Source: VAXT01 sp963827725 (lineage in GTDB: Bacteria; Actinomycetota; Thermoleophilia; Gaiellales; Gaiellaceae). Taken from it: a stretch of DNA of 64,000 nucleotides. The notes beneath the pieces were generated by a model. The model saw only the letters and a program-made list of their open reading frames with translations, did no database searches and was not told where the DNA came from. This document shows positions 9,005 to 17,687 of this stretch, in pieces (the stretch's first letter is position 1; every line of letters begins with the position of its first letter). The DNA is taken from contig CAWHBM010000001.1 of the NCBI GenBank assembly GCA_963827725.1, positions 682,001 to 746,000 of the forward strand. Reading direction: 5' to 3'. Both the position numbers and the translations under genes were made by a program.

Positions 9005-10904
9005 GCAGCTCGTCCATGTCGTCTTGCACGTGGATGTATCGCCCGCTGAGCTCGTCCAGCTCCCTCGAGGACAGTCGCAGCACCAGCTCGGCAGCACGCT
9101 CCGGCTCGTTCGGGCTCGACGAGCCGAAGCCGGGGAACCAACGCGATCCGCGCAGATGCTCGGTCATGTCCGTCCAGACGAACCCCGGGCTGATCGCAAA
9201 GACGACGATGCCGTGCTCGGCCGTCTCGGCGGCGAGGGACTGCGTGAAGCTGATGAGCGCCGCCTTCGCCGCAGCGTAGGCCGAGCCGTGTGGATACGCG
9301 CGCGTCGCCGCGCCGCTCGAGACGTTGACGATCCGTCCCGCCCCCCTCTCGATCATTGCCGGCAGGACCGCCCGGCAGCAGTTGAAGGAGCCGAACAGGT
9401 TCGTCTCGATGTCACGCCGCCAGTCGTCCGGGTCGACGTGCCAGGCGGGCCCGATCGCGTCCATGGTGCCCGCGTTGTTCACCAGGAGCTCGACCGGCCC
9501 GAGCTCGGCGAAGGCAGCGTCGACTGCGCGGCGGTCGGTGACGTCAACGCCCTCTGAGCGTGAGAGCGTGGTGACGGTGGCACCCGACGTGCGCAGCGCA
9601 CTTGCGATCGCCTTGCCGATTCCGCGGCTCCCGCCCGTGACGACGGCGATCAGTGACGCGGGGCTGATCAGGCGATGCTCGAGCAGCGTGTCGGCAGCGG
9701 CCCGGATCTCGTCGAAGGGAAGATCTGACCGCTCGGCGATCGCGAGTAGGTCGTGGCGGCCGTCGGAGAGGTTCAGCACCCAGAGAAGTGGCGCCTCCTC
9801 GAACGAGCCTCCGCCGATCGGCCGGTAGAGGCCGCGCCTGCCAAGCTGGGGCTCGCCTTTGGGATTCGCATTCACATAGGTTCCGTTCCCCTCGAGCCCC
9901 CCGTCGAGCAGGTCGAGCACTTCGAGGTACGCCTCGAGGGAGTCCTGCAAGTGCTCTGGACGGACGAGCTCGAGGTCGTCGGCCGACGAGTGATAGCCCG
10001 GGAACTCGTCCTGCGGCGACCGCGTCAGCACGCCGACCGGCAGGTCGAACCCGGGCGAGCCAAACTGGCGCTCGTCGCCGCCGAGGGGCGACCAGTCTCG
10101 AACCGTTCCACCCCGCCTGCGCACCACGTGGCCCGCGATTCGGTCGACTTCCGCGTTGCCGCGACGACTCTTCTTGTAGGTGAGCGCCCCCGGGTCTCCA
10201 ACGCAGCAGGCCGCGAGCCCGTGCGTGATCCGGCCGAGCCGCTCTTCGTTCCCGGACAGCCACGTGAGCGGGCCGAGCGTCGCCGGGCTGAACAGGAAGC
10301 GGTACGTGAGCCGCCGCTTCTGACCGGCGAGGCGCTTGGCCAGCTCGGTGAGCAGGACGATGCCGGACAGGTTGTCGTTCGCCAGCGAGGGGTGGCAGAC
10401 ATAGGTGGAGAGCAGCACCTCGTCCTCGCTCTCGCCGGCAACGACGTGCTCTGCGTAAGTGAGGCTCCCGTCCTCGAGCGTCGAGTCGATCACCGCCTCG
10501 TACTCGCCGTCCGGTAGGCGCTCGAGCTGGGCGTGCGGGATGCAGAAACCCCAGTTCTCGTTGTGGTACGAGGTGCGGTACGGAATCAACTCGGGCCGCG
10601 CCGGATCCGAGAACAGGTGCGGACGGAGCTCGTCGAGGCTCAAGTGCTCGTTGACCGGCATGCTGTAGCCGAGAACGTGCAGGTTCGAATCGGCGAAGTC
10701 GCAGACTCGACCTTCGGGCCCATCGAGCCAGGCCGCGCTGATGTTCCACTCGCGCGGCACGGTCCAGTCGTAGACCCGTGTGCCCGTGGGCACCTCGGTG
10801 CGCTCGAGGGCGATCTGCTCACCGACGATGTCGAGCGTCTGGCGAACTCCGTCGCCGGTCAGGCTCCGGCAGATCGGAAAGAGGCGCTCCAGCAGCTCAT
10901 TCAT
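8994..10904 (-). CDS. DUF4910 aminopeptidase-like protein fused to a short-chain dehydrogenase
   Basis: 636 residues in one open frame. Residues 1 to about 420 form a DUF4910/DUF2172-type, M28-like module with CHPSLANDNLSG, GDERQFGSPG and HSSADDLE as candidate metal ligands. Residues about 425-636 are a complete SDR: VTGGSRGIGKA cofactor loop, NNAGT, Ser in NVSSG and YAAAKAA. The two parts are usually separate genes in sugar-biosynthesis clusters, so this is either a real fusion or a join caused by an indel. The ATG overlaps the upstream methyltransferase stop by eight bases, so it is the last gene of a four-gene minus-strand operon. Confidence 0.82.
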   Translation of the reverse strand: MNELLERLFPICRSLTGDGVRQTLDIVGEQIALERTEVPTGTRVYDWTVPREWNISAAWLDGPEGRVCDFADSNLHVLGYSMPVNEHLSLDELRPHLFSDPARPELIPYRTSYHNENWGFCIPHAQLERLPDGEYEAVIDSTLEDGSLTYAEHVVAGESEDEVLLSTYVCHPSLANDNLSGIVLLTELAKRLAGQKRRLTYRFLFSPATLGPLTWLSGNEERLGRITHGLAACCVGDPGALTYKKSRRGNAEVDRIAGHVVRRRGGTVRDWSPLGGDERQFGSPGFDLPVGVLTRSPQDEFPGYHSSADDLELVRPEHLQDSLEAYLEVLDLLDGGLEGNGTYVNANPKGEPQLGRRGLYRPIGGGSFEEAPLLWVLNLSDGRHDLLAIAERSDLPFDEIRAAADTLLEHRLISPASLIAVVTGGSRGIGKAIASALRTSGATVTTLSRSEGVDVTDRRAVDAAFAELGPVELLVNNAGTMDAIGPAWHVDPDDWRRDIETNLFGSFNCCRAVLPAMIERGAGRIVNVSSGAATRAYPHGSAYAAAKAALISFTQSLAAETAEHGIVVFAISPGFVWTDMTEHLRGSRWFPGFGSSSPNEPERAAELVLRLSSRELDELSGRYIHVQDDMDELLKG

Positions 10905-12132
10905 GGACCGCGACCTTCGGGACCGGCGTCACGAACCGGCAGCCCCAGTCGCGTACGTGCGCCATCTGTTCGACGATCTCGTCCTTCAGGTTCCAGGCGA
11001 GGAGGAGGAGATAGTCCGGCCGTGTCTCGGCAACGTGTTCGGGCGCGCGGATGGGCAGCCGCACGCCGGGTAGGTAGCGGCCCTGCTTGTGCGGGCTGCG
11101 GTCGACGACGTACTCGAGACGATCGCGCCCGACGTCGCAGTAGTTGAGCAACGTGACGCCCTTCGCGGCGGCGCCGTAGGCGACCACCGACCGCCCGGCG
11201 CCGTGCGCACTCTCCAGGAACTCGAGAAGCGCGCTCCTCGCTGCCTCGACGCGATTCCCGAACTGCCCGTAGACGGCCAAGTCCTCGAGCCCGGCCGCTT
11301 GCTCGCGCCCGCGCAGCTCTCCGACCGCAGACCCGGGCTCCCGGCCGTCCACGTGGCGTGCGTAGATGCGTAAAGAGCCGCCGTGCGTGGGCAACTCCTC
11401 GACGTCGAAGATCTGCAGGCCGTGCGCGGCGAAGACGCGCTCGACGGTGAGAAGCGAGAAGTAGGAGAAGTGCTCGTGGTAGATCGTGTCGAACTCGGTC
11501 TCCTCGATCAGGCGCAGGAGGTGCGGGAACTCGAGCGTCGCCACTCCGTCGCGCGCGAGCACGATCCGCAGGCCTTCGACGAAGTCGTTCAGGTCCGGGA
11601 CGTGAGCGAGCACGTTGTTCCCCACGACGAGGTCCCCGCGCTGCCCTTCGCGCACGAGCTCCTCGGCCGTCTCCTGCCCGAAGAAGCGGACGACCGTCGG
11701 GATGCCCTTCTCCTCGGCGGCGACGGCCACGTTTCGCGCAGGCTCGACGCCGAGGACCGGCACGCCGATCTCCTTGAACCACTGGAGCAGATAACCGTCG
11801 TTCGAGGCGATCTCGACGACCAGGCTCTCTGGCCCGACGCCGAAGCGCTCGACCATCTGCTCCGCATAGCGTTTCGCGTGCGCGACCCAGCTGTCCGAGA
11901 AGGACGAGAAGTAGACGTACTCCTCGAAGATGTCGTCCGGAGTCACGAACTCGCCCAGCTGAACGAGGAAGCACTCACCGCACACGTACGCGTGCAACGG
12001 GTAGCGCGGCTCCACCGAGGCAAGGTCCTGCTCGTCGAGCAGTGAGTTCGCGAGCGGAGAAAGGCCGAGGTCGGCGAACGTCTGCGTGAGGGGAGCCCCG
12101 CAGAACCGACAGGCCGGCGTCGCTTGGCTCAC
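10897..12132 (-). CDS. SAM-dependent sugar C-methyltransferase
   Basis: 411 residues from a GTG overlapping the rfbF stop (GTGA). The N-terminal zinc domain has CRFCG and CGEC; the central SAM-binding domain has VVEIASNDGYLL near residues 110-120; the C-terminal Methyltransf_14-type domain contains VVAYGAAAKGVTLLN. This three-part layout is that of TylCIII/NovU-type NDP-deoxysugar C-3 methyltransferases. It suggests a branched-chain deoxyhexose is a component of the polymer (inference). Confidence 0.9.
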   Translation of the reverse strand: MSQATPACRFCGAPLTQTFADLGLSPLANSLLDEQDLASVEPRYPLHAYVCGECFLVQLGEFVTPDDIFEEYVYFSSFSDSWVAHAKRYAEQMVERFGVGPESLVVEIASNDGYLLQWFKEIGVPVLGVEPARNVAVAAEEKGIPTVVRFFGQETAEELVREGQRGDLVVGNNVLAHVPDLNDFVEGLRIVLARDGVATLEFPHLLRLIEETEFDTIYHEHFSYFSLLTVERVFAAHGLQIFDVEELPTHGGSLRIYARHVDGREPGSAVGELRGREQAAGLEDLAVYGQFGNRVEAARSALLEFLESAHGAGRSVVAYGAAAKGVTLLNYCDVGRDRLEYVVDRSPHKQGRYLPGVRLPIRAPEHVAETRPDYLLLLAWNLKDEIVEQMAHVRDWGCRFVTPVPKVAVHE

Positions 12133-12902
12133 CACACCTTCCACGGCGGTTGTCCCGAGGCCCAGAGCTCCTCCAGCACGATCTTGTCGCGCAGCGAGTC
12201 CATGTTCTGCCAGTAACCAAAGTGCCGGTAGGCGGCGAGCTTGCCCTCGTCGGAGAGACGCTCCATCGGCTCGCGTTCCCAGACCGTCTCGTCGCCGGCG
12301 ATGTAGTCGAGGACGTCTGGCTCGAGGACGAAGAAGCCGCCGTTCACCCACCCGCCCTCGCCCTCGGGCTTCTCCCGGAAGCTCGTGATCGTCGTCTCAT
12401 CCGGGCCGAGCGTGAGCGCGCCGAACCGACCCGGTGGGTGGATCGCCGTCAGCGTCGCGGTAGCGCCCTCAGCCTTGTGGAACTCGATCTGCTTGGCCAC
12501 ATCGAGGTCGGTGACGCAGTCGCCATAGGTGAAGCAGAAAGTCTCTTCGCCGACGTGCTCGGCGACACGCTTCAACCTGCCGCCCGTCATCGTCTCCGGC
12601 CCGGTGTCGACGAGCGTGATGCGCCAGGGCTCGATGTCACGCGGCTGGAACTCGATCTCGTTCTTCGCCAGCTCGACGGTCATGTCGGACGCGCGGGCGT
12701 AGTAGTTGGTGAAGTAGTCCTTGATCACCTCGGCCTTGTAGCCCAGGCAGATGACGAAGTCGTTGATCCCGTGCGTGGAGTAGAGCTTCATGATGTGCCA
12801 GAGGATCGGGCGCTCGCCGATCTCGACCATCGGCTTCGGACGCACGGTCGTCTCCTCCGAGAGGCGGGTTCCGAAGCCGCCGGCAAGGATTACGGCCTTC
12901 AT
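12129..12902 (-). CDS. rfbF: glucose-1-phosphate cytidylyltransferase
   Basis: 257 residues, close to the usual length. MKAVILAGGFGTRLSEET is the nucleotide-binding loop, followed by RPKPMVEIGERPILWHIM, YKAEVIKDYF, FTYGDCVTDLD and GWVNGGFFV, all characteristic of RfbF. It forms CDP-glucose, first step to CDP-3,6-dideoxy or branched sugars. The partner 4,6-dehydratase RfbG is not recognised here unless the epimerase at 7452 serves this role. It overlaps both neighbours by four bases, consistent with coupled translation. Confidence 0.93.
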   Translation of the reverse strand: MKAVILAGGFGTRLSEETTVRPKPMVEIGERPILWHIMKLYSTHGINDFVICLGYKAEVIKDYFTNYYARASDMTVELAKNEIEFQPRDIEPWRITLVDTGPETMTGGRLKRVAEHVGEETFCFTYGDCVTDLDVAKQIEFHKAEGATATLTAIHPPGRFGALTLGPDETTITSFREKPEGEGGWVNGGFFVLEPDVLDYIAGDETVWEREPMERLSDEGKLAAYRHFGYWQNMDSLRDKIVLEELWASGQPPWKVW

Positions 12903-13777
12903 CGCGTCGGGTTGTCGAGCATGTCGAGGATCTGCGAGTCGTAACTCTGGTCGAACTTGCGGGCGAACAGCTTGCCTGAGGCGATGATCCGCTCGTAGTC
13001 CTCTGCCCCCAGGGTCTTCGGGCGCGCGCCGCCGGCGGTCCAGTCGATGTAGTGAAGGTCGTCGCCGACGACCGTGTCGCGCAACGGTGAGTTGAGGAGC
13101 AGAGTCTGGACGTAGATCTCGTCTGGGATCTTCACGTGCCCGAAGAAGCGGACGACGTCGGCGCGGGTGTCCGTGAACTCGAGGACATACTTGACTGCTT
13201 CGGCCGCGAGGGCGCACCAGGCGCCGCCCCCGTAGGGCTGCAGGCCATCCGGCAGGCTGCGGCGGAGCAGTGGCATGCGCAGCGTGCGGGTCTTGAGGTT
13301 GATGCGCTCGTAATACCAGTAGCGGAGCCGGTCGAGGCCGCCGTCCTCCCCGGGCCACTTGTCGTTCGCCGGAAGTGCAAAGTGCTCGAGGAAGCTCTTT
13401 CCCGGAGAGTCGCGAAAGAACCGCTCGATCTCCGCAACCTTCTTCGCCGGATAGTCCTGGCCCGAGAGGATCACAGTGTGCCCGGGCACGGCGTCGGCGG
13501 CCGCGATAGCGCGCAGCCCGGAGAGGGTCGCTTCGACGAGGCTGAACCCCGCGTAGTACGTAGGCACCCGCTCGACCCAGTGGACGTTCGGCCCGGCGCC
13601 GACGGAGCTCTGCATCTCCGCGAAGGTCTCCTCCGGCGTGCCGGCGCTGACGTGAATGAAGAACGAGGCGTTCTCGGAGTCCAGGCGGTGCACGAGCCGC
13701 GCCAGCTGAGCCGGCGCGTGGTGGGCTCGGATGAGGTAGGCGATCTCCACGACATATATAAAACACCCCGCTACCAT
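12899..13777 (-). CDS. GT14 (core-2/I-branching type) glycosyltransferase
   Basis: 292 residues if translation starts at the ATG at 13777. The IAYLIRAHHAPAQLARLVHRLD opening region, FFIHVS, VILSGQDYPAK and GGAWCALAAEAVKYVLEF match the Branch family (PF02485), which transfers GlcNAc or xylose. A TTATAT box sits 7-12 bases upstream of a GTG at 13750, so a leaderless transcript starting at that GTG (shortening the protein by nine residues) is a good alternative. It is the first gene of the minus-strand operon running to 8994. Confidence 0.83.
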   Translation of the reverse strand: MVAGCFIYVVEIAYLIRAHHAPAQLARLVHRLDSENASFFIHVSAGTPEETFAEMQSSVGAGPNVHWVERVPTYYAGFSLVEATLSGLRAIAAADAVPGHTVILSGQDYPAKKVAEIERFFRDSPGKSFLEHFALPANDKWPGEDGGLDRLRYWYYERINLKTRTLRMPLLRRSLPDGLQPYGGGAWCALAAEAVKYVLEFTDTRADVVRFFGHVKIPDEIYVQTLLLNSPLRDTVVGDDLHYIDWTAGGARPKTLGAEDYERIIASGKLFARKFDQSYDSQILDMLDNPTR

Positions 13778-13822
13778 GGGAGGGCGGGGCCGTTCGCCGC
13801 CGAACCCCTTCGTACGCCTGTA
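13778..13822. promoter_or_regulatory. divergent promoter region of two polysaccharide operons
   Basis: Only 45 bases separate the divergent GT14 and Wzc-like genes. On the minus strand an AT-rich TTATATAT tract (13753-13762) stands out against the GC-rich background and could be the -10 box for the minus operon. No clear -35 or operator is visible. Confidence 0.35.
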
Positions 13823-15159
13823 ATGAGGACCGACCTGGATCTCGAGCGCCCGCCCCCGCCCCGCGAGGGCAGGCGGAGCGTCGCCCAGGAAGGCGGGCTA
13901 CCCGAGCTCCTCGACGCTCTCCGTTGGCGCTGGCGGCCGATGCTGATCATCGCGCTGCTGTTCTTCCTCGGGTCGACTCTCTATGTCGAGTCGCTTCCGT
14001 CGCAGTACGACGGCAACGCGCTGCTCTCGATCGCACCCCGCCCGGACGTCAACGACGCGAACGTCGTCCGCATCATCGGCCCGAAGTACGCCGAGTACGT
14101 CAAGGCGCCGGCAACGATCCAGAGAGTCGCCGACGAGCTCAACGAGGACCCCGAGGAGCTGGAGGATGCCACCGAGGCGACCATCGTCACCGACACCGGC
14201 AACGTGCCGATTCGCGTCCGGCTCCCTACACCGGAGCGAGCCGCGGATGCTGCAAACGCGCTCGCCCGCGAGGCCGTCCAGTTTTCGCGTAGGGACGAAC
14301 TGCTGAGCGCCCAGATCGTCGCTCCCGCGCTCCCGGACGACGAAGTGGCCGCGCCGCCGCGTCGCATCCTCGAGGCGGCTGCGCTCTTCATCGGCCTGCT
14401 GATCGGGGTCGTCGCATCGACTCCTGCTCGAGCGCGGCCGCCCACGACTTCGCAACTGGCGCGACCTCGCGCGGACTTCCGGCTATCCCGTTCTGGGGCG
14501 AATCCCACCGCTCCGCACCCTCAGGAGCCGCCCGATGAGCGCGCTCGTCGACGGCGAGGCATCGTCTGCGTTCCGCATCCTGCGCGCGAACCTCGAGCCG
14601 CAGATTCGGGAGGGGCAGATCGATTTCATCGTCATCACGTCTCCGTCGCCCGGGGACGGGAAGACGACCATTGCTGCGCTCCTTGCCGAGTCGTTCAGCC
14701 GTCTCGGGATGAAGGTGCTGCTCATAGACGCCGACCTGCGCCGCCCGGGCCTCTCGCGGGTCACGAACACAGAGCCCCGGCCGGGGCTGTCAGGCGTTCT
14801 GCGAGAGCAAGCGACACTCGACGAGGCGGTGCGCGAAGGCTGGACGGAGGGCGTCTGGCTGCTGCCGACCGCGCACGACGTGGAGGCGGGCGACCTCCTG
14901 TCGCGGAACTTCGCAGAGATCGTCGAGGCAAGCACGCGAGCGGTTCGATCTCGTGCTCGTCGACACTCCGCCGCTTCTCTCCACCGACGACCCTCGCACG
15001 CTGGCGACCATGGCGAAGGGCATTCTGCTCGTCGTCTCCGCCGGCTCGACCACCAACTCGGTCATCGAGGCGATCCTTGCCGTCGAGGCCTTGAACGCGC
15101 CGCTGATGGGCATCGTCGGCAATCGCTTCAAGGAGTCCGGAACGTCCTACTACTACTAG
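13823..15159 (+). CDS. Wzc-like chain-length determinant / BY-kinase, frameshifted twice
   Basis: Conceptually 444 residues. Segment 1 (frame of 13823) has a Wzz-type membrane anchor (MLIIALLFFLGS), a periplasmic domain and a second TM (ALFIGLLIGVV). At about 14412-14424 one extra base moves the coding frame: LLLERGRPRLRNW then MSALVDGEASSAFRILRANLEP and the Walker A SPSPGDGKTT. A second extra base (GCGG, 14940-14943) shifts it again before VDTPPLLSTDDP, and the protein ends with a Tyr cluster YYY, the usual autophosphorylation tail. It would control polymer length and export. Both shifts look like insertions in an otherwise intact gene. Confidence 0.8.
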
Positions 15160-16250
15160 AGCAGTTCCGAGTAGAGCTGAGCGATCTTGGCCGTGGTCTG
15201 CTTCAGGTCGTGGTTGCGCTCGACACGGCTTCGGCCGGCTCGGCCCTCGCGTTCGGCCGGCCTCGGGTCGAGCAGTCGCTCCGCGATCGCGTCGGCCAGC
15301 GCGGTCTTGTCTCCGACTGGAACGACCGCGCCCGCGTCGTCACCGATCGCTTCCCTCGCGCCGTCCACGTCGGACGCGACGACGCTTCGCCCGCGGGCCA
15401 GTGCCTCGAGCAGGCTGATCGACTGCCCCTCCCAGCGCGACGGCATCGCGACGATGTCGGCGGCCGCGAGCCAGTCCTGGACGTCGTCTCGCTGTCCCGC
15501 GAAGTGAACCCGGTCCGGGGCGCCGGCGCGCAGGCTGTCCTCATCGGGGCCCTCGCCGACGAGGGCGAGCTGCGCCTCCGGGACGCGGGCGAGCACCGCC
15601 GGCCAACCCGCGAGCAGCACGTCCTGCCCCTTCTGGCGGCTGAGTCGCCCGATGCAGACGACGAGTGGGCGGTCCGAGAGCTCGAGCCGGCCGCGCGCCT
15701 CGGCCCGGTCCGCCGCCGAGGCTTCGGAGAAGGCCGCGAGGTCGACGCCGTTCGGCACGACGCGCCACTTCCCCGCGATGCCGTTGTCGATCCCGCGTTG
15801 CCGCTCGGCGTCACTCACGCACACGACGAAGTGGGCCCAGCGAGCCGAAAGCCGCTCCCAGGCCACCGCCGACGAGCGCACGACCCCGTCCGCGGCCTCG
15901 AAGGACCAGGCATGGGGCTGGAAGAGCGTCGGCAGCTTCCCCCGTAGCGCGAGGCGGCCGGCCAGTCCCGCCTTCGACGAGTGCAAGTGCACGACCTGCG
16001 GGTCAACCGAGCTCAGGATCCGCCGGAGCCGAGCGACCTCGCCGAAGACGCGTGGCCCCGGGGGTCGCCACGCCAGCCAGTGGCAGTGCCGTGCGCCGAG
16101 CCGGAGAACCTCGTCGTGCAACCAGCCCTCCGACGGGCACGCGACGCTCACCTCCCAGCCGCGTGCGACCTGGTCGGCGACGAGGTCGGCGACGCAGCGG
16201 GCCACGCCTGCGTCGACAGGCTGGGCGACGTGCAGGACGGCGATTGTCAC
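15156..16250 (-). CDS. family 4 glycosyltransferase
   Basis: 364 residues from a GTG. GT-B fold: N-terminal VLHVAQPVDAGVARCV, middle VVPNGVDLAAF hinge, donor-binding VCIGRLSRQKGQD and WEGQSISLLEALARG (E-x7-E) near residue 285. It is the only gene on this strand between the Wzc-like gene (four-base 3' overlap) and the phosphatase gene (divergent, 26-bp gap). Role: sugar transfer in repeat-unit assembly; specificity unknown. Confidence 0.88.
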   Translation of the reverse strand: MTIAVLHVAQPVDAGVARCVADLVADQVARGWEVSVACPSEGWLHDEVLRLGARHCHWLAWRPPGPRVFGEVARLRRILSSVDPQVVHLHSSKAGLAGRLALRGKLPTLFQPHAWSFEAADGVVRSSAVAWERLSARWAHFVVCVSDAERQRGIDNGIAGKWRVVPNGVDLAAFSEASAADRAEARGRLELSDRPLVVCIGRLSRQKGQDVLLAGWPAVLARVPEAQLALVGEGPDEDSLRAGAPDRVHFAGQRDDVQDWLAAADIVAMPSRWEGQSISLLEALARGRSVVASDVDGAREAIGDDAGAVVPVGDKTALADAIAERLLDPRPAEREGRAGRSRVERNHDLKQTTAKIAQLYSELL

Positions 16251-16276
16251 TGGGCCGTTGTTCTATCTTCTAGGGC

Positions 16277-17014
16277 GTGATCGACCTTCACTCGCACATC
16301 CTTCCCGGCCTGGACGACGGCGCCCGCTCGATCGAGGAGGCGCGCGAGCTGGGCAGGCAGGCCGTGGCGGAGGGAGTCACGACGATTGCAGCCACCCCGC
16401 ACGTCAGGGCGGACTTTCCGACGACGCCGGAAGAGATGGAGTGGGGGGTCGACGAGCTGCGCGGCGATTTCGAGGTCGAAGGCATCCCGCTCACGGTGCT
16501 GCACGGCGCTGAGCTCGACCTCGGGCTGCTCTGGCAGGTGCCCCCTGAAGACCTCTGGCGCCTGACGATCGCGCAGACCGGGCGCTACCTCCTGCTCGAG
16601 GTTCCCTACCAAGACTGGCCGATGGCACTGGCCAGCACCGTTCGTTCCCTCGTCCACTCAGGGATCACGCCGATCCTCGGCCACCCCGAGCGCAATCCCG
16701 AGGTGCAGGACCGGCCGACGCGCCTCCGGGAGCTCGTCGAGGCGGGCGCGCTCGTCCAGGTGACCGCCGCCTCCGTGGCAGGTGCGCTCGACCGGGCGTC
16801 CCAGTACGCCGCTCAGCAGCTGCTCGAGCTCGGAGTCGTGCACATCCTGGCGAGCGACACGCACGGTCCGCATATCGCGCGCGGCGGGCTTCCGGCGGCG
16901 GTGGAGGCGGTGGGGGACGATGCGCTGGCCCGGTACCTGACGGAGGAGGCTCCGGCCGCGATCGTCGCGGGCGAGCCGGTGCCGGAGCGCCCTCAGGTCC
17001 GGCTCGGCGCCTGA
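16277..17014 (+). CDS. CpsB/CapC-type PHP tyrosine-protein phosphatase
   Basis: 245 residues, GTG start. The metal-binding DLHSHILPGLDDG at residues 3-15, TPHV near 41, GHPERN near 134 and SDTHG near 193 are the PHP-domain signatures of CpsB/YwqE manganese phosphatases. These dephosphorylate the tyrosine tail of the cognate Wzc/CapAB kinase, and a gene for such a kinase with a Tyr-rich C-terminus lies nearby. The pair would set capsule chain length and assembly cycling. Confidence 0.9.
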   Translation: MIDLHSHILPGLDDGARSIEEARELGRQAVAEGVTTIAATPHVRADFPTTPEEMEWGVDELRGDFEVEGIPLTVLHGAELDLGLLWQVPPEDLWRLTIAQTGRYLLLEVPYQDWPMALASTVRSLVHSGITPILGHPERNPEVQDRPTRLRELVEAGALVQVTAASVAGALDRASQYAAQQLLELGVVHILASDTHGPHIARGGLPAAVEAVGDDALARYLTEEAPAAIVAGEPVPERPQVRLGA

Positions 17015-17027
17015 GGCATGGAAGGAA

Positions 17028-17150
17028 GATATTGGCCTCCGAGCCCGTCTTGAGGTCGTCGAGGCCGTTCACCCCTGCGCCCTCGTCGAGCGGAAGCTCG
17101 GAGAGATAGGAGCCGATGAATCCCGCGCCGCCGGTGACGAAAGCCTTCAC
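17028..17150 (-). pseudogene. 5' fragment of a nucleotide-sugar epimerase gene
   Basis: From the ATG at 17150 the frame encodes about 41 residues that match the start of UDP-glucose 4-epimerase/dehydratase proteins: MKAFVTGGAGFIGSYL followed by GLDDLKTGSEANI. Beyond about 17028 similarity stops and the frame enters the antisense of the phosphatase gene. No C-terminal part is present nearby, so this is a truncated remnant, probably left by rearrangement of the sugar locus. Confidence 0.65.
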
Positions 17151-17297
17151 CGGGCTCGGAACGCGATCGGGTCATCCAGTCTGTGCGAGTGGGCGAAATG
17201 GCACAGATGGGTCTTGCGGAACCGCCAATTCACACGCAGTATGAGTTTGAAAGCACGGGGGAATCGGAAAAGTACGACTGAGGGAAAAGGAGACCCT

Positions 17298-17687
17298 ATG
17301 GCACGGGGGTTAGGTGCCGCACTTGCCGCGCTAGCGCTACTGGCATTTGCGGGACCGACTGCGGCGGCAACGCCCAAGAAAATCTGTAACGCGACTCCGC
17401 AGAAGATCTACGGAGATCTCGCCGACAACGGTCGGCTTGACCGTCGCTACTGCGCGGCGGACATCAACCGCGCGCTCCACTCGCCGTCCCTCCGGCCCTA
17501 TGACAAGCCCTCGCCTCCCAAGCCTTCTCCCAAGGTCATCCCCGCTCCTGCGACAGATTCCCGTTCGCTTCCGTTCAGCGGTCTCGACCTCGCACTGTTC
17601 GGCGGCGTCGGCGGCCCGCTGCTCCTGATCGGGGCGAGCCTCGGTCGCGTCGCCCGCGTGCGGGCTCAGGGAGAGTTGACCCAGTAA
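17298..17687 (+). CDS. small secreted or membrane-anchored protein of unknown function
   Basis: 129 residues. The ATG follows an AAAAGGAG ribosome-binding site. Residues 1-25 look like a signal peptide (AALAALALLAFAGPTAAA). A Cys pair (ICNATPQK and RYCAAD) is followed by a Pro/Lys-rich stretch and a C-terminal hydrophobic segment (LALFGGVGGPLLLIGASL) with a basic tail, an arrangement like a surface-anchored protein. Its TAA overlaps the ATG of the sugar phosphotransferase (TAATG). No family recognised. Confidence 0.7.
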   Translation: MARGLGAALAALALLAFAGPTAAATPKKICNATPQKIYGDLADNGRLDRRYCAADINRALHSPSLRPYDKPSPPKPSPKVIPAPATDSRSLPFSGLDLALFGGVGGPLLLIGASLGRVARVRAQGELTQ

